DNA of 64,000 nucleotides from Gracilaria gracilis (GCA_030374805.1 JARGSG010000184.1:547001-611000), one strand, 5' to 3'. Shown: positions 53,664 through 64,000, numbered from the stretch's first letter. Numbers and translations: made by a program. Notes: generated by a model not told the origin, from the sequence alone.

Positions 53664-56600
53664 CTAATTGTTGGTAACTCTTTTAGCCTGCCAAATAATA
53701 TCATCGCTCAGTATTCCGGTCATCATAACTTTGTTCAAGCGACGAAAGATCACCAAGTTCCTTTTTGTCAAGGCATCGGCAAGGTTTTTCACCCCTGGTA
53801 TCCATTGGAGAACCGAAATCTCTCCGGTCTCAAACGAATCGCGAAGAAGGGCGACTGTGGGGCAGAGACGATAATCCTTGCCTTCATGGAGGGTTGTGAT
53901 TGTTGAATACAATCCATCGGAATCCACCGTCAATACGAACGGTAAATTAACCGGAGATGCGTAAACGTACTTCATGCCAGATGGCATTAGAGAACAACGG
54001 TCGGCTGAGAGAGCAGCAGCTAGTATCTCTGCCCCAATCGAGCTGAATGAGACACGGGCTTGCTTAGAACTAGACCAGTCCAAAACGTGAAATATTGATT
54101 CGGTTCCCCCCCCCACAGGCATGAACAACCCAGATACATAGCCAGACTGCCCTCGGAAAAAAACTTTTTATAAATGGCGCACTACGTTTTGCAAAAAGTA
54201 ACAAATGGAGTAGAAAACTTTTGTTTTTATTGAAGAAATGGCGTATAAATTCCATGCTTTACGCCATTTCACCGCCATTTATAGCATGATCTAGACAAAG
54301 ATTTACGCCATTTTTGACACTTTCTATAAATGGCCTACAAATACAGAACAAAACTTAATACCTCGAATACGAGTGCTGAAAACTTATTCATTGTTTGTAC
54401 GCCATTTATGAAAAGTGTCAAAAATGGCGTAAATATTTTTCTAGATCATGCTATAAATGGCGGTGAAATGGCGTAAAGCATGGAATTTATACGCCATCTC
54501 TTCAATAAAAACAAAAGTTTTCTACGCCATTTGTTACTTTTTGCAAATCGTAGTGCGCCATTTATAAAACGTTTTCTTCCTAGGGCTGGCCATACGAACC
54601 CTTGCCTTGGCTGGCGTCGGAGAAAGCCAGGTAGCGCGGGGTATCGATGAGCGATTCTGGCCGCGAATAATGGAGCTGCGGCGTGAGAGACTGTAGTTCA
54701 CCCAACACTTGGTTGGCTAGGATTAAGTCGGGGACAAGGAGTTTTGCAGTTCGTTGCTGCAAATAACTCGCTGCAAAGGAAGCTTGTGGAAGAATCCCGT
54801 GGCCAAGAAAGTTCAAGGATCCAGTGAGCCCTAGAAAGGCTGAAAGTTCTGTATCCGTACAGGGAGATTCAAATGACTTCCTACGCTGGCGTGGTATCTC
54901 AAGCTTTTTAATACCATCCATGTATTCATGCATGTTCAGGGTGATTGAGCCATTCTCATGGCGAACGATGCATAGTCGGTTGAAAATCAGTTCCGAAGAG
55001 GTTTCAAACTTCCCAACTGTGAATCGCCGAGCAATTTGCTGATGGAAGTGGTCAAGGTCAGCTTATGAAGCGGCAAGGAGCATGTCGTCTACAACCTTAG
55101 CCAAAACGATTCGAATTGAGCGGTCATCACCTCTACCTACGAATAGTTGAGGGAGGCCTGGAACTGGCTCGATATGTTTCTCGAACATCCATTTCTCGAC
55201 TGCGAGCTGCAAAAGGCGACCGGACTCAACTAGACCGTACGTAGGGGCCAAGAGTTCCCAGATATACCCAGGCGTGGCCCAACCTTTTGGTGGGACCATG
55301 AAGATGTCCCTATTCAGTTCGGCGCCCTGGAGGTACGCACCTTTGATATCCAAGGTGGCCAGTGAAAGGGCGAGTGTAGCCGCTATCGATAAAACAACCC
55401 GGATCACCGGGAATTGGGCTGAGAAGGAGTCCTTACGAATGCCGTCCTTCTCCTTGTCTCTATTCCCATGAGGCACTAAGCGACATTTCAAGCCGAGAGC
55501 ACAATGTTCACCATCATCTTTAATATGGAAGAAGTGATGTGATGTCACGATGTTCGCGTACCTCGGGAGTTTTGAACGCGGGACTTCTTCATGGCGCCCT
55601 TTGTACACAGCTTTCTCCTTTTCAATGGCCTTGTCTACGATCCAACGCGGAAGAAATTGAGTACGAAATTCAGAGAAGTGCTCCTTTCCAACAATTCGAT
55701 GCGCCTGCTGGAGAATTTGTTGTTCGCAGGACTGAAGCTGCACAGCGGAAGGTACTGGCGCGACTGAAGTAGAGCCGATATTTTTTTTCCGGACGAGGGG
55801 GGTCATATGAGGAACCGATGTCCCAAGAGGGGTGATTCACAACAGTGGGTTTCTTGACCGCGAAAAAGGATCGCACGTTGCTATGTCGAGACCACAAAGT
55901 AGCTTTGTCGTTCAACAGGAAATCCAACGTACTTTTGCGCGGAGTATTATCATGTTGATCTACTGGCGGGTCCAGTGGTTTTTGGATAGCATCTCGTTCC
56001 CCAGCTCCGACAATCCCGTGAGAGAGGGGTGAGCTGGAGTCCATTTGGTCTAGCTCCAATAAAAGTGCGGACTTCGGGACAAGACGGACGTCCTCGTACG
56101 CTGCACGAATGCTCAGTCCTTGATGGAGTTTGTTGGAAGAAAGCAGGATCGAGTGCTCTTGTGCCCCTCGGACGTATCCAACTTTCCAAGTTCCAAACTT
56201 TGGGCCTCTCTTCAAGTGGTATACGGGAGTATGCTTCGGAAGCTGCGAACGAGGTAGCACATGAGGGCTTCGAGTCGTGAGCAACTTCTGAATAGCCCGC
56301 CGAGCGGCCTGTTCATGATAAGCAGTGATGAGTTCTTCACTGACGGTAGATTGGGGAGCCCCATCAAACTTGGAGTGTATCCGCGAACCAATTAAAAGCT
56401 ACTCATCAATCTTCCGCCATACATCACATTGCTTAGAAATGTGGCCCTGGAAAGAATTTCCGTATAGGAAAACTCCGTACTGCGTGTCGCTAAGAAGAAG
56501 TTCGCATCTTGGAGAAGTCGGGTGGCAATCAGCCTTACGACTGCGTTCTTAGACTCCACAACACCAATCTTGTTGTGCCGGCTAGCTGGTCTTGGCTCAA

Positions 56601-58938
56601 AAGATATGGAATGTGCGTTGAGAAACTCCTTGAACGTGCCCTTGTCGAACTCTGGGTCACCCGATACTCACCCAGGTGGGCCATGGATATTAACCCAATG
56701 TTGCTCGAAAGCAGATTTCGCGGCATCCAATTCCCTCGACTCCAGCATAACCGTAACGGAATATGCTGAGGAAAGGTCAACCATGTGCAGGATAGGAAGG
56801 TTATCCATTTCAGAGATGAACAGGAAGTCCATTTTCACATGGTTGTTGAACGGCACGAGGAGTCGGCGGAAGGAAACTTTCTTTGAGGAAGAGGGCCGAC
56901 CGGTTGACGCACATGTAGTGCACCTCTTCAAGTCTCCCTCGAGGGCTTGTTGTAGAACTGCAGTCAGCACGTTCGCCCAGCGGCATATTTCCTTCATGTT
57001 TTCAAGGGGCATGTGTGAACATCCATGAAGTTTCGTTGCAAACCGGCGGCATATTTTGTGGTCAGCGTACTTTTTCTTGAGTTGTTCAGTGGAAGCACGA
57101 GTACGTAGACAGCGATACGAAGCAAAGTAGGACAAAATCGAGTCAACTGTGGTTGGGACGACCAAGGACCCTGTCCGAATTGTGTCCGGCGGGTCTCCGG
57201 GGAGCCTTGAAGGATATGTTTGGAGTTTTAGCTCCGACGGTGACACCGCACCCTCCAGGAGAACCAGCATATTTTCTTTGCCAAGTAAGTTTCCTTGGTG
57301 AAGAAGGTGGTTTCCAAGCAGCAACGGCCCTTCACCGTCTACAATGTAGAACGGTATAGAAGCCTGCACCCTATTCGCATCCGTTATGGGAAGGTCCCAA
57401 ATGGCAAAGACAAGCCTGGCGTCGTCGCAGTTTGTTCCGTAACCGTGGTAGAATGGTTCGCAGTCAAGAGGACGAAGCTGGAAAGAGGTTCCCTGTGCCG
57501 ATGTTATCCTGGTCGCCGATTGCGTTCCACCCACGTTTCGAGGGCAACCGAGGTCAAGGATCGGATTCAAGTCTTTCCCGTCGTCCCAAGAATTTGGAGC
57601 TCCACTCCTTGAAATCAGACTTAACTGTCTTTCGAAGTTGTGGAGCCTCTGCGAAAAAAAGAATCATTCGACTTACTTTTCTGCGAACTCTCCTTCTCTA
57701 GAAGGACCATCTTTTCCAGAAATGTTCCCCCACCGTCATATGAGCATTGCTTGGAATTCCTGTAGTGGGGTTTTGAACCACAGTCGAAGCAAAACCCAAC
57801 GCGTTTCACGGAAGGCTTTGCAGAAGATGCGGGGCTATTGTCGTTCTTTCTGTTGGAGGAACCGGAAGACGAATACTACCTCTTTCTTTCTCTCTTGTTA
57901 TTGGATTCGAAAGTTTTTGGTTCACCAGAAGGCCTCTCACCGTGAGGCTGAACTTCGTATGACAGCAGGGCTTTATGAATCCTTTGCTGCACGATGGATT
58001 CGACATCTGTTCGAGAAACTTCCCCAGATGCCTGCTTCGTTGCAGATGAAAACGAATATAACACAGAAACAGCATCTTCATGGTGCAGGACAACTCGAGG
58101 GGTCAAGGGCTTTGCAATTGCCTTAATATTAGCCGGCTTGCTGTCTCCTTTACGATAAGGAAGACGTGGAACTTGAAGTGCCAAGGTGTCCGATATGTGT
58201 TTGATATCTCGGCGATAATCCTGGGAGAGCGTCTTCAGTGGTTCATAGGTCTCCGGTAGCTATCTGTCTTCCAATGTACGCACCAGTACGTCCGAGACTT
58301 CAATAACTTTGTCGACGACGGCGAAAGGAACAAGAGAGCCGTCGATAGAAACCTGACCTTGAGCAGCCCTGGACTGGGCTTGTGCGAGGAGTTGCAGCAC
58401 AGCATTATGCAACGTGTTCTGCGGGAGATTTGCATTATTGATAAGAGAAATAGCCAATACTTCGCCAATATGAGTCGAAGACTCAAAACCTGCATGCATG
58501 AGATGCTGTGAAGCAAGGCCTCGAAAGCGGTCAACAAAGGTCACCAAGTCCTCCGATTTCTTACGGCGACAGGAAGATACCTTGTTAAACGACGAAATTA
58601 GGCGGTTTACCAATGCAATAGGTGGGTCTACTGCAACGAGATCGACGATTTCCTGCACAGCCTTAATTTGGTCATCATGGCGGAAGTCAATTCAGCTCTT
58701 GGCTTGGGCCTCTTCGACAATACTTTTCTGTGCAGGCGGAAGTCCATGTTCAAACAGGAGTCGACCGAGTAGAGCATACATGGTTTTGTATTTCTTATCT
58801 GGTCCTTTTTCAGCGGCAATGCGTATCATGGCGACCCACTCAGAGACATCGCGAAGCCATTGTACTGCGTCTTTAGCGGAGTCAAACTGAGGGACGTGAT
58901 GAGAATTTGAAATGATTGACGTCTGCAATCATGGGGCC
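53664..58938 (-). pseudogene. Copia2 gag-pol, multiply broken
   Basis: Gag begins at the ATG inside the primer-binding site (58938), with TGA as fourth codon, then gag frames 58928-58692, 58658-58260 and 58184-57876; a knuckle-like CFDCGSKPHYRNSKQC (57809-57621); protease LDLGCPRNVGG, a zinc region and integrase to HGPPG, where TGA at 56668 interrupts before SGDPEFD (57570-56668); integrase C-terminal part (56284-55670); RT (55806-55063; CRLVPHGNRD, IKGAYLQG, VVDDM); RT/RNase H (54933-54580); the MITE; RNase H rest (54128-53664; WSSSKQ, GAEILAAA, LADALTKR). Collinear with copia1, which it resembles as a sister family. Non-functional. Confidence 0.86.
54150..54585. mobile_element. Foldback MITE in copia2 RNase H (436 bp)
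   Basis: Nearly the whole element is an inverted repeat: arms of about 190 bp (left starts CCCTCGGAAAAAAAC, right complement CCCTAGGAAGAAAAC) with many ATGGCG/CGCCAT repeats and a ~60-bp AT-rich centre. Flanking CTG at 54147-54149 and 54586-54588 is a 3-bp target duplication. Removing the element plus one CTG restores the RNase H frame through YGQ-SGYVSG, aligning with DGQTGFLCG of copia1. No ORF, so non-autonomous. The 3-bp duplication fits a Harbinger- or CACTA-type mover; the ends do not match the Harbinger element at 50919. Confidence 0.92.
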
Positions 58939-58943
58939 ATAAC
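58931..58943 (-). other. Copia2 primer-binding site (initiator tRNA-Met anticodon arm, one mismatch)
   Basis: The plus strand reads ATGGGGCCATAAC next to the LTR start at 58944, the same region of initiator tRNA-Met as in copia1, with small differences. The gag ATG again lies within it. Confidence 0.6.
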
Positions 58944-59233
58944 TATGGTATGTAAATCGTGAGGGAGTATGTGAGACGCGTGCGCAGAGGGGTACGGACG
59001 TCCACGCTTTCGCTTTTCGGGTGAGTTGAAGGGACAAAAGTGATCCCTCCCGTCTGGTTTCTCCCTTCTCAGAGGGTCCAGGCGGGCTCTCGTTCATTAA
59101 GGCCTCTCCGTCTCTGTCCAGCGCAGCCCAGCGAGCTCTCCTTCGCCCGAGCTGCCCGCGAGCGGCGGCAGCAGCGCGGCTAACGAGAGAAGCGCTTGCG
59201 CTGGACACGTGCGAGACGATGGCGCGAAGCACA
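58944..59233 (-). repeat. Copia2 5' LTR (290 bp, intact)
   Basis: TGTGCTTCGCG...CATACCATA on the minus strand. Reference for the split 3' LTR (36556-36621 plus 48611-48834). Contains TTCATTAAGG, a possible TATA-type core, near 59093. Confidence 0.9.
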
Positions 59234-59238
59234 CTTCC

Positions 59239-60911
59239 ATGCTGGGGATGGCCTCGTCTTTTGTATGTTGTAATGCAACCAGTGTCGTTAACCTTTCTTC
59301 GATGCTGCAAAAGCCGAAACCATTGTGCCACAGCAAAACGCAAAACCCATACATATATGTGGTAAGCAATACTTTTCCGGACGTGAGCGAGCTTCATAGT
59401 GGTTATTTCAGGGCCGTACATGTGACTAAATACTTTCCACTTTTTGAAAGTCACTAGTCATCCACAATTTGCGGTACGTAGTCGTTTTTAAGTCACCATT
59501 AAGCTTCATCGCTGGCCAAAGCAGCAACGTTTCTCACAATCTTAGCAACAGCTTCTTCTTGACGATGTAGAAGACCAGTTTGTAAAGAATTTGTAGACTG
59601 TAGCTCATTTCTTACAAAGAACCTTATCATTTCACACATCCCAGTGGTACTCGAAAGAATTGAATGCGATTGCGATCCCGGAAAGGACGGCGGCGGCCCC
59701 AACACGGTGCTTTCGATATCATTGTTTGGTCAATATTGCTTTGTTCCAACTTGGTATGGATTTTCGGCTTTGGTGTATCTTTAGTTCGGTAGTATGACTT
59801 ACAAATGAGGTCCACACATCTCAAACGTATCTCTGTGTATCACGTGGACAGTTGGCGCAGTATATGACTAACATTTTGCTTATTGCTTTAGTGAGTGAGT
59901 TAGTTTAGTCCTTCATTTTGATATAATCAGTCAGTCGCCTGAGTACGGCCCTGGGTTATGTTGACCTCCAGCCGCAGAGCCAAGCACATTTTGGCTTTAA
60001 TGGCACAGTTTTGAGAACTGCGTGAGTGCATGGGATATTGGTCTCGCATTCGTGTTGATCAACGAGAGCGAGGAGCTACGGTTCACGCTAGACCGCGTGA
60101 TTTATCGAGACCGGCGGTATCGCGTTTACTGTTTCAACTTCGCATACAGACAAACAATAAGCAGCTGTGCTCCTGAGAATTATGTACGATATTGTACTGC
60201 GAGTTGCATTCATTGCACTCGCCATGTCAAACGAGGGTGTGTTGAATGAAGCGAGAATGGACGCATTTTGTCGCTCGTGTTCTGTGGTATAATGCACAAA
60301 AATGAGAGAGTCCGAAGCGGTCTTGAGACGGGAGTGGCGGCAGCGTACATTCTTGTGACTATAATGAATCCAAACGGAGAGAAGGGGCGGAAGCACCGAG
60401 CGGTCGAGGGGAGAGTGGACGATTGGTATCACCAAGCACGTACAGGAAGATGCGGAAGGGTACGAACGGTCTGAGAAACCCAATAAAGAGGTAGCCGTGC
60501 GGTCTATCGTGAGTGAAAACTAACGAAGAAGACGTTCGGCATAAGATGCTTGTCGTTTACGATTGGGGCCTCGGGAGATCCGAGCTACAACTAAATATCG
60601 GATCTGGGCCCCCTACTGAGGCCCGTTTCAAACAGGTGTTCTAACCGTGCCGGCGTACTAGCGTTTTCGAACTTGTAAGTTCTTGATCGGTTGCGTGAGT
60701 CTTTGGATACTTGAGGCAATTAGCAACTGCACGAGCTTCGTATCACACCCCATGTACGTTTCAAATTTAAATGCGCTCCCAAATCGCGCTACTCCTGCCA
60801 AGAGCATGCGTTCTTTTAATTCAGACCTTAAACTGATACATTCCGCCCCATGCGATTGCCCTTTACGCTCCCCGATTTTGTCAATATTGTCCTTCGCTCA
60901 AAGCTTTTGAG
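59239..60911. other. Non-coding stretch with one hairpin
   Basis: Host sequence right of copia2. No gene recognised. A bulged hairpin at 60565-60612 pairs GGGGCC with GGCCCC and AGATCCGA with TCGGATCT. Confidence 0.45.
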
Positions 60912-62525
60912 ATGGAACTTCGAAATACTCCCGAGCGCGTTGCAGCCAAAGCCCGAAGATTGTCTTGTTCACTTTCCAACCCGTTTCCCAATTACAACCA
61001 GCGAAACAACCACCACGTAGAAAATCTTTTTGAAGCGACGACTCCGTCTGCTAACAAACTCTGCGACGCACCTCAATCCGCACCGCCTCCCGGTAACGTC
61101 ATCACAGTAGACATTGAGAAGGATATTGGCCCGATTTCAGCAGGTCGAAATGCAGTTGTTAATGCTTCGACGAGACGAGATTCTTTGGCATCTACCGAAT
61201 GTCCGGAGCCTGATTTTCAGCCACGCACTCCGGACGCCCTTTTCACGTTCATCGTGAAAACGCTAAAGAAAGAAAAGCTTCAGAGTCTTTGTGAGAAATT
61301 GGGTCCTGTCAAACGAAGAACAAAGCTGGAGGGCGCGTATCGAATTATGATCCATGCCGCGTTGTGCATAATGCAGGAGAAAGAAGTACCGCATTGCTTT
61401 AATGACGCTGAATTGAACACAAACTTTACAAGGTTCTTAAAGGAAAATATGACTTGGGAAATGTGTCCTGATGCCAAGTCTTTGATCAGTAAAATTCCAA
61501 CCGTTGGCGAGAGAGGAAAGTAGAAAGGAAAGCTACGGGCAGCAAAATTTTATGCTGGTCAACCATGGGACACGGATAACGCAGCTGGAGAAAAAAGCCC
61601 AAGTAATGTTCCAGGCTCTTCGGATCACATTGATTCTGTAACTCGTGTTCATGACTTTTCTGTGAACGAGTTTGCTAGGTTGTGCATTCTATTGCGAAAT
61701 GATGACCAATGTCGTTCTGCCATGAAGAATGCTTCGTGTTTGGAGCTTTCCCGTAAGCAATTGGACACTGGCGTAACTAGAGATACGTTCTGGGTAACAA
61801 TTGGGACTCGTTTTAACGATCCTACTGTAGTTACTACGGAGGATTTTCGAGGGGTTATTGACGGCATTGAATCCAATGCTTGTCCGCTTGCGCATCGCAC
61901 TGCCGCTCTGCTGAAGTCGCATTATCGATACTGGAGAAGGTACTTCACTGAATATTTTAATAAGTGGCAGCAGTCAGGTCAAAATGATCCTGAACGATTT
62001 ATTGACTTCTTGCCAAAGCATGGCAATGTTCTTTATAATTCTTCGAAGCGTTCGTACATTTTGTTTCATGTTTGCAGATGTGGGACAGCAAATTCTGACA
62101 CAGCATTGTTGAACATAGTGTCACGGTTCGCGAAAAAGGGTTCAGGTTATGAAGCTGGAGTTGTTGGCGATGGCAAAAGTGATGGTGAAATTGAACGGCA
62201 AAAGAAGAAAAGACGATCAGCTGACTCGACGAATTTTAAGAATCTTGAGAATTGCCTTGCCCAAGTCCCGAAATCATCTCTGCACATTTCTGAGGCTTTG
62301 ACGAGAAATAACGAAGCCGTTCTTGCAGACGAGGGAGACTCCAGAGTTCATCAGAAGCTCGAGCTTCTTCGCGCAGAGCTTCGTAACCGACGTCTGGATA
62401 GAAACTATGAAGAGAACGACGCTGCATTAAATGCAGAATCCTTTTTGAAGGAGATGTCTGTGAAGCACATTAACAATTTGATAGATAGTTTGAAGGAGGA
62501 TTTAGGAGAGAGCGAAAGATGTTAA
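60912..62525 (+). CDS. Unknown helical protein, one frame interrupted by TAG at 61521 (about 537 codons)
   Basis: ATG at 60912. 203 codons run to TAG (61521-61523), and the same frame continues without another stop to 62525. Across the TAG the sequence remains coding-like (GERGK then KGKLRAAKFYAG). N-terminal part: a helical domain around LFTFIVKTLKKEKLQSLCEKL. C-terminal part: FARLCILLRNDD, a segment reminiscent of Myb/SANT- or trihelix-like DNA-binding regions seen in large algal and oomycete families (HYRYWRRYFTEYFNKWQQSG-NDP), then KKKRR and a charged coil. One disrupted gene, a read-through, or two genes are all possible; I favour one gene with a recent nonsense change. Confidence 0.55.
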
Positions 62526-62743
62526 CATGCTGAACAGCATCTTTATTCCACAATTGGTGCCGCTGGGTTTAGAAGTAGGTAAAGTAAATGAAAGACACTG
62601 GGTGTAGCGCTGGTGCTGTTCTTCAAGTACCAAGTGCCCTCGCTGATTGTCTTGCCATAGTATAGTTGTCATCGCCATTGAAGTGTTTACATACCGTGAG
62701 TACATAGGTAAACATTCATGTGAAATGGCCAGGCCATATGTGT

Positions 62744-63787
62744 TCAATTGGATTGAAGAGACTTTGCTATCATGCGAGACTGTCTGCCTGATCCAAGGCT
62801 TGAGGTGTAACTCGGCGGCCTTGGAGGTAAGGCATCACTAGGCGACGAACTGGTCGTTGGATCGTTTTGGGTGGATAAAAACTCTGAACCGGGAGCAGTC
62901 ATTGGGTCACTGGTCTCGACGACACTCGCTGACGAGTTTGCCTGATGTCCATCGTCCGAATTGCCAGTGTTAGTGGATGGTGCGGGTGTTGGTGTGAATA
63001 TCTTATATCCACCTCCTGATGCCGTCGTCATACCTCGAAACCCAGGCACTGCAGGTCTCGCTGGTGTCGCAATTGCTGGCACAGGCGCAGCAGGTCTTCC
63101 TCTGTTGAAGGTATCCACGTATGCTCTTCTGTTCTAACGACCTACGCCTCCCGCTCTGTACTTATTGCTGTTTCCAGCTGAAGAAGCCGTGAAAGACGGC
63201 GCAGCGGCGTATGGTACAGGGGCACTTGCGGCGGAAAGAACGGACGTGGCGCTTCCAACATCTCCACCAATGCTGTTCTCCAGGGAACCGGGATATGAAG
63301 ACAATAGATAAACGGGTGACGACATTTGCTCATTAGAATTAGACATGCTGAAGCTGCTGAGATCATGGGCATCTGGAGCGCTTGGAGAGCGCATGAGAGT
63401 AGTAGTATGACCATTATTGGCAGGATTTGGAAGTAGATCATAACTAGCGCTGGTCTGAACGTTGCTTTCTTCACTGCCAAACAGGTTATCATCGTCTGGT
63501 GGCGGTGGTGGGACATCTTCCTCTCCCTCTGGATCCTCTCCCTCTGGATTCTCTCCTTCAATCACCCATCAGCCTCGCTGCTGGTTGAAGACGGGCTTAT
63601 TCTCTCCTCCCATATGTGCTCTAGGAGAACCACCGAAAGCTGCAGTCAACTTTTCTCGCAGACGCTCTCTCCCTCCCTTATTCTATTGTGGTTTCTCTAT
63701 TGACGTATCCGTCTGTTTCGTTGCGCGTGCAGGTTTCTTCGGATGTAGCGGGGGTTTCTTCTCCGAAGTTTGGGATTGCAAGGTCAT
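62744..63787 (-). pseudogene. Sec16-like COPII scaffold, C-terminal part, three in-frame stops
   Basis: One continuous frame from ATG 63787 (perhaps an exon start; TTTTGCATCAG just upstream looks like a 3' splice site) to TGA 62744-62746. Features of Sec16 C-termini: GGENKPVFN...WVIEGE (the family's LGE...YYD...RWVN region), an acidic-to-PPPPP stretch, long Ser/Pro/Ala low complexity, and NRRAYVDTFNRG near 63120, like the RYVDTFN motif. Sec16 organises ER exit sites for COPII vesicle budding. In-frame stops: TAG 63683-63685, TGA 63569-63571 (where an Arg is expected before WV), TAG 63134-63136. The N-terminal part would lie right of the window. Pseudogene, or spliced so that stops fall in small introns. 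Confidence 0.55.
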
Positions 63788-64000
63788 ATCTGATGCAAAA
63801 CGTCAATGAACAAGCGCATCACTCTTTTCTTCTATAGTAGCCTTCTGTACAGGTACACCATTAAATAGAGTTGCTCGGTCTTACCACACGACATATCCAT
63901 TTGGGGAGTGCTAACGTGTGGCCTATCTTCGTATGATTGAATTAGTTGTCCAGTTGTTACTTCGGCGTTGCCCTCGAATTAGGAACCACTGAAGTACTCG
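63788..64000. other. Window end, upstream of the Sec16-like exon
   Basis: No open continuation of the Sec16-like frame (TGA at about 63805); possibly intron. Nothing else recognised. Confidence 0.35.

Larger units (their letters stand above)
50919..53665. mobile_element. PIF/Harbinger-like DNA transposon (2.75 kb)
   Basis: It encodes a DDE transposase and a second convergent ORF. Imperfect terminal inverted repeats of about 20 bp are visible: left AGCCGGTTTTGAATAAGAGA, right complement AGCTGTTTTTAAATAAGAAA (16 of 20 identical). Flanking AAT at 50916-50918 and 53666-53668 would be a 3-bp target duplication, the size expected for this superfamily. Deleting the segment joins the end of copia2 RNase H to the end of the antisense gene with their stop codons overlapping, as the compact copia1 arrangement predicts. 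Confidence 0.72.
36556..59233 (-). mobile_element. Ty1/copia retrotransposon copia2, host of all nested insertions
   Basis: Right (5') LTR 58944-59233 is 290 bp. Left (3') LTR is split: 36556-36621 (66 bp) and 48611-48834 (224 bp), summing to 290 bp, interrupted by Gy2. The LTR reads TGTGCTTCG...CCATA on the minus strand. A primer-binding site follows the 5' LTR, and a purine tract (GTGTGGGGGGAG) precedes the 3' LTR at 48835-48846. Internal order on the minus strand: gag, zinc knuckle, protease, integrase, RT, RNase H (the copia order), then an antisense accessory gene. It holds Gy2 (itself holding copia1), a Harbinger element and a MITE, so it is the oldest element of the nest. Confidence 0.9.

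Noticed and set aside
36556..59233. First impression that LTR fragments at 36.5, 43.1, 48.3 and 58.9 kb are shuffled modules of mosaic LTRs.
   Set aside because: All junctions are explained by simple nested insertion with 5-bp target duplications; no shuffling is needed.
25130..63136. Idea that TAG is a sense codon (Gln) in this genome, because several frames continue past TAG and one site shows TAG/CAG exchange.
   Set aside because: Long clean frames (8-4291, 22473-23831, 37394-38743, 51062-52297 and others) contain no internal TAG, which would be very unlikely if TAG were a normal Gln codon.

Overview
This is eukaryotic nuclear DNA that is poor in host genes and rich in transposable elements. 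It carries two lineages of Ty3/gypsy and two Ty1/copia LTR retrotransposons, a PIF/Harbinger-type DNA transposon and a foldback MITE, separated by long non-coding stretches and a few mostly intron-free, lineage-specific ORFs. The gypsy Pol proteins (WLDD or IDD reverse transcriptase, chromodomain) and the copia elements resemble types common in red algae and oomycetes. My best guess is a red seaweed (Chondrus-like), with an oomycete as the alternative; this is an inference from protein style, not a proof.

Layout. 1-4565: right part of a gypsy element (Gy1) with an intact pol, followed by its 3' LTR. 4724-5389 (-): a small secreted protein. 5.4-12.6 kb: mostly non-coding, with one candidate secreted Cys-rich protein (8804-9343, -), several hairpins and the left copy of a segmental duplication. 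12590-13765 and 18180-19382: two paralogous coiled-coil proteins on ~5 kb-spaced duplicated segments, with a rearranged pseudogene fragment between them (13851-14275). 22473-23831: an Arg-rich repeat protein whose broken paralog lies at 34992-36355. Between these, 24139-32249 is a tandem array of Gy1 (one full-length broken copy, two gag-only units, four LTRs, three copies of a 108-bp piece of host flank), all enclosed by a single CTCTC target duplication. 33039-33758 (-) is a protein with an internal repeat and an RRM-like C-terminus.

36556-59233 is a three-level nest. Copia2 (290-bp LTRs, target duplication CTTCC) carries in its left LTR a second gypsy element, Gy2 (LTRs bounded by TGTTGAC/GTCAACA, target duplication CGCTG). 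Gy2 carries in its own left LTR copia1 (309-bp LTRs, target duplication CAGAG). Copia2 also holds a Harbinger-like transposon (50919-53665) exactly at the end of its RNase H gene and a 436-bp foldback MITE (54150-54585) inside RNase H.

The most unusual system is in the two copia elements. Both carry, between the end of pol and the 3' LTR, an extra gene on the antisense strand. It encodes a previously unrecognised (to me) protein with a conserved Cys...His...Asp arrangement like papain-fold cysteine peptidases. It is intact in copia1 (37394-38743) and decayed in copia2 (49620-50917). Both copia elements also appear to prime from the anticodon stem-loop of initiator tRNA-Met, and the gag AUG lies inside that primer-binding site.

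The right end (59.2-64 kb) has a non-coding stretch, a two-part ORF split by one TAG (60912-62525), and on the minus strand the C-terminal part of a Sec16-like COPII scaffold gene with three in-frame stops. I saw no rRNA, tRNA, CRISPR or bacterial-type features.
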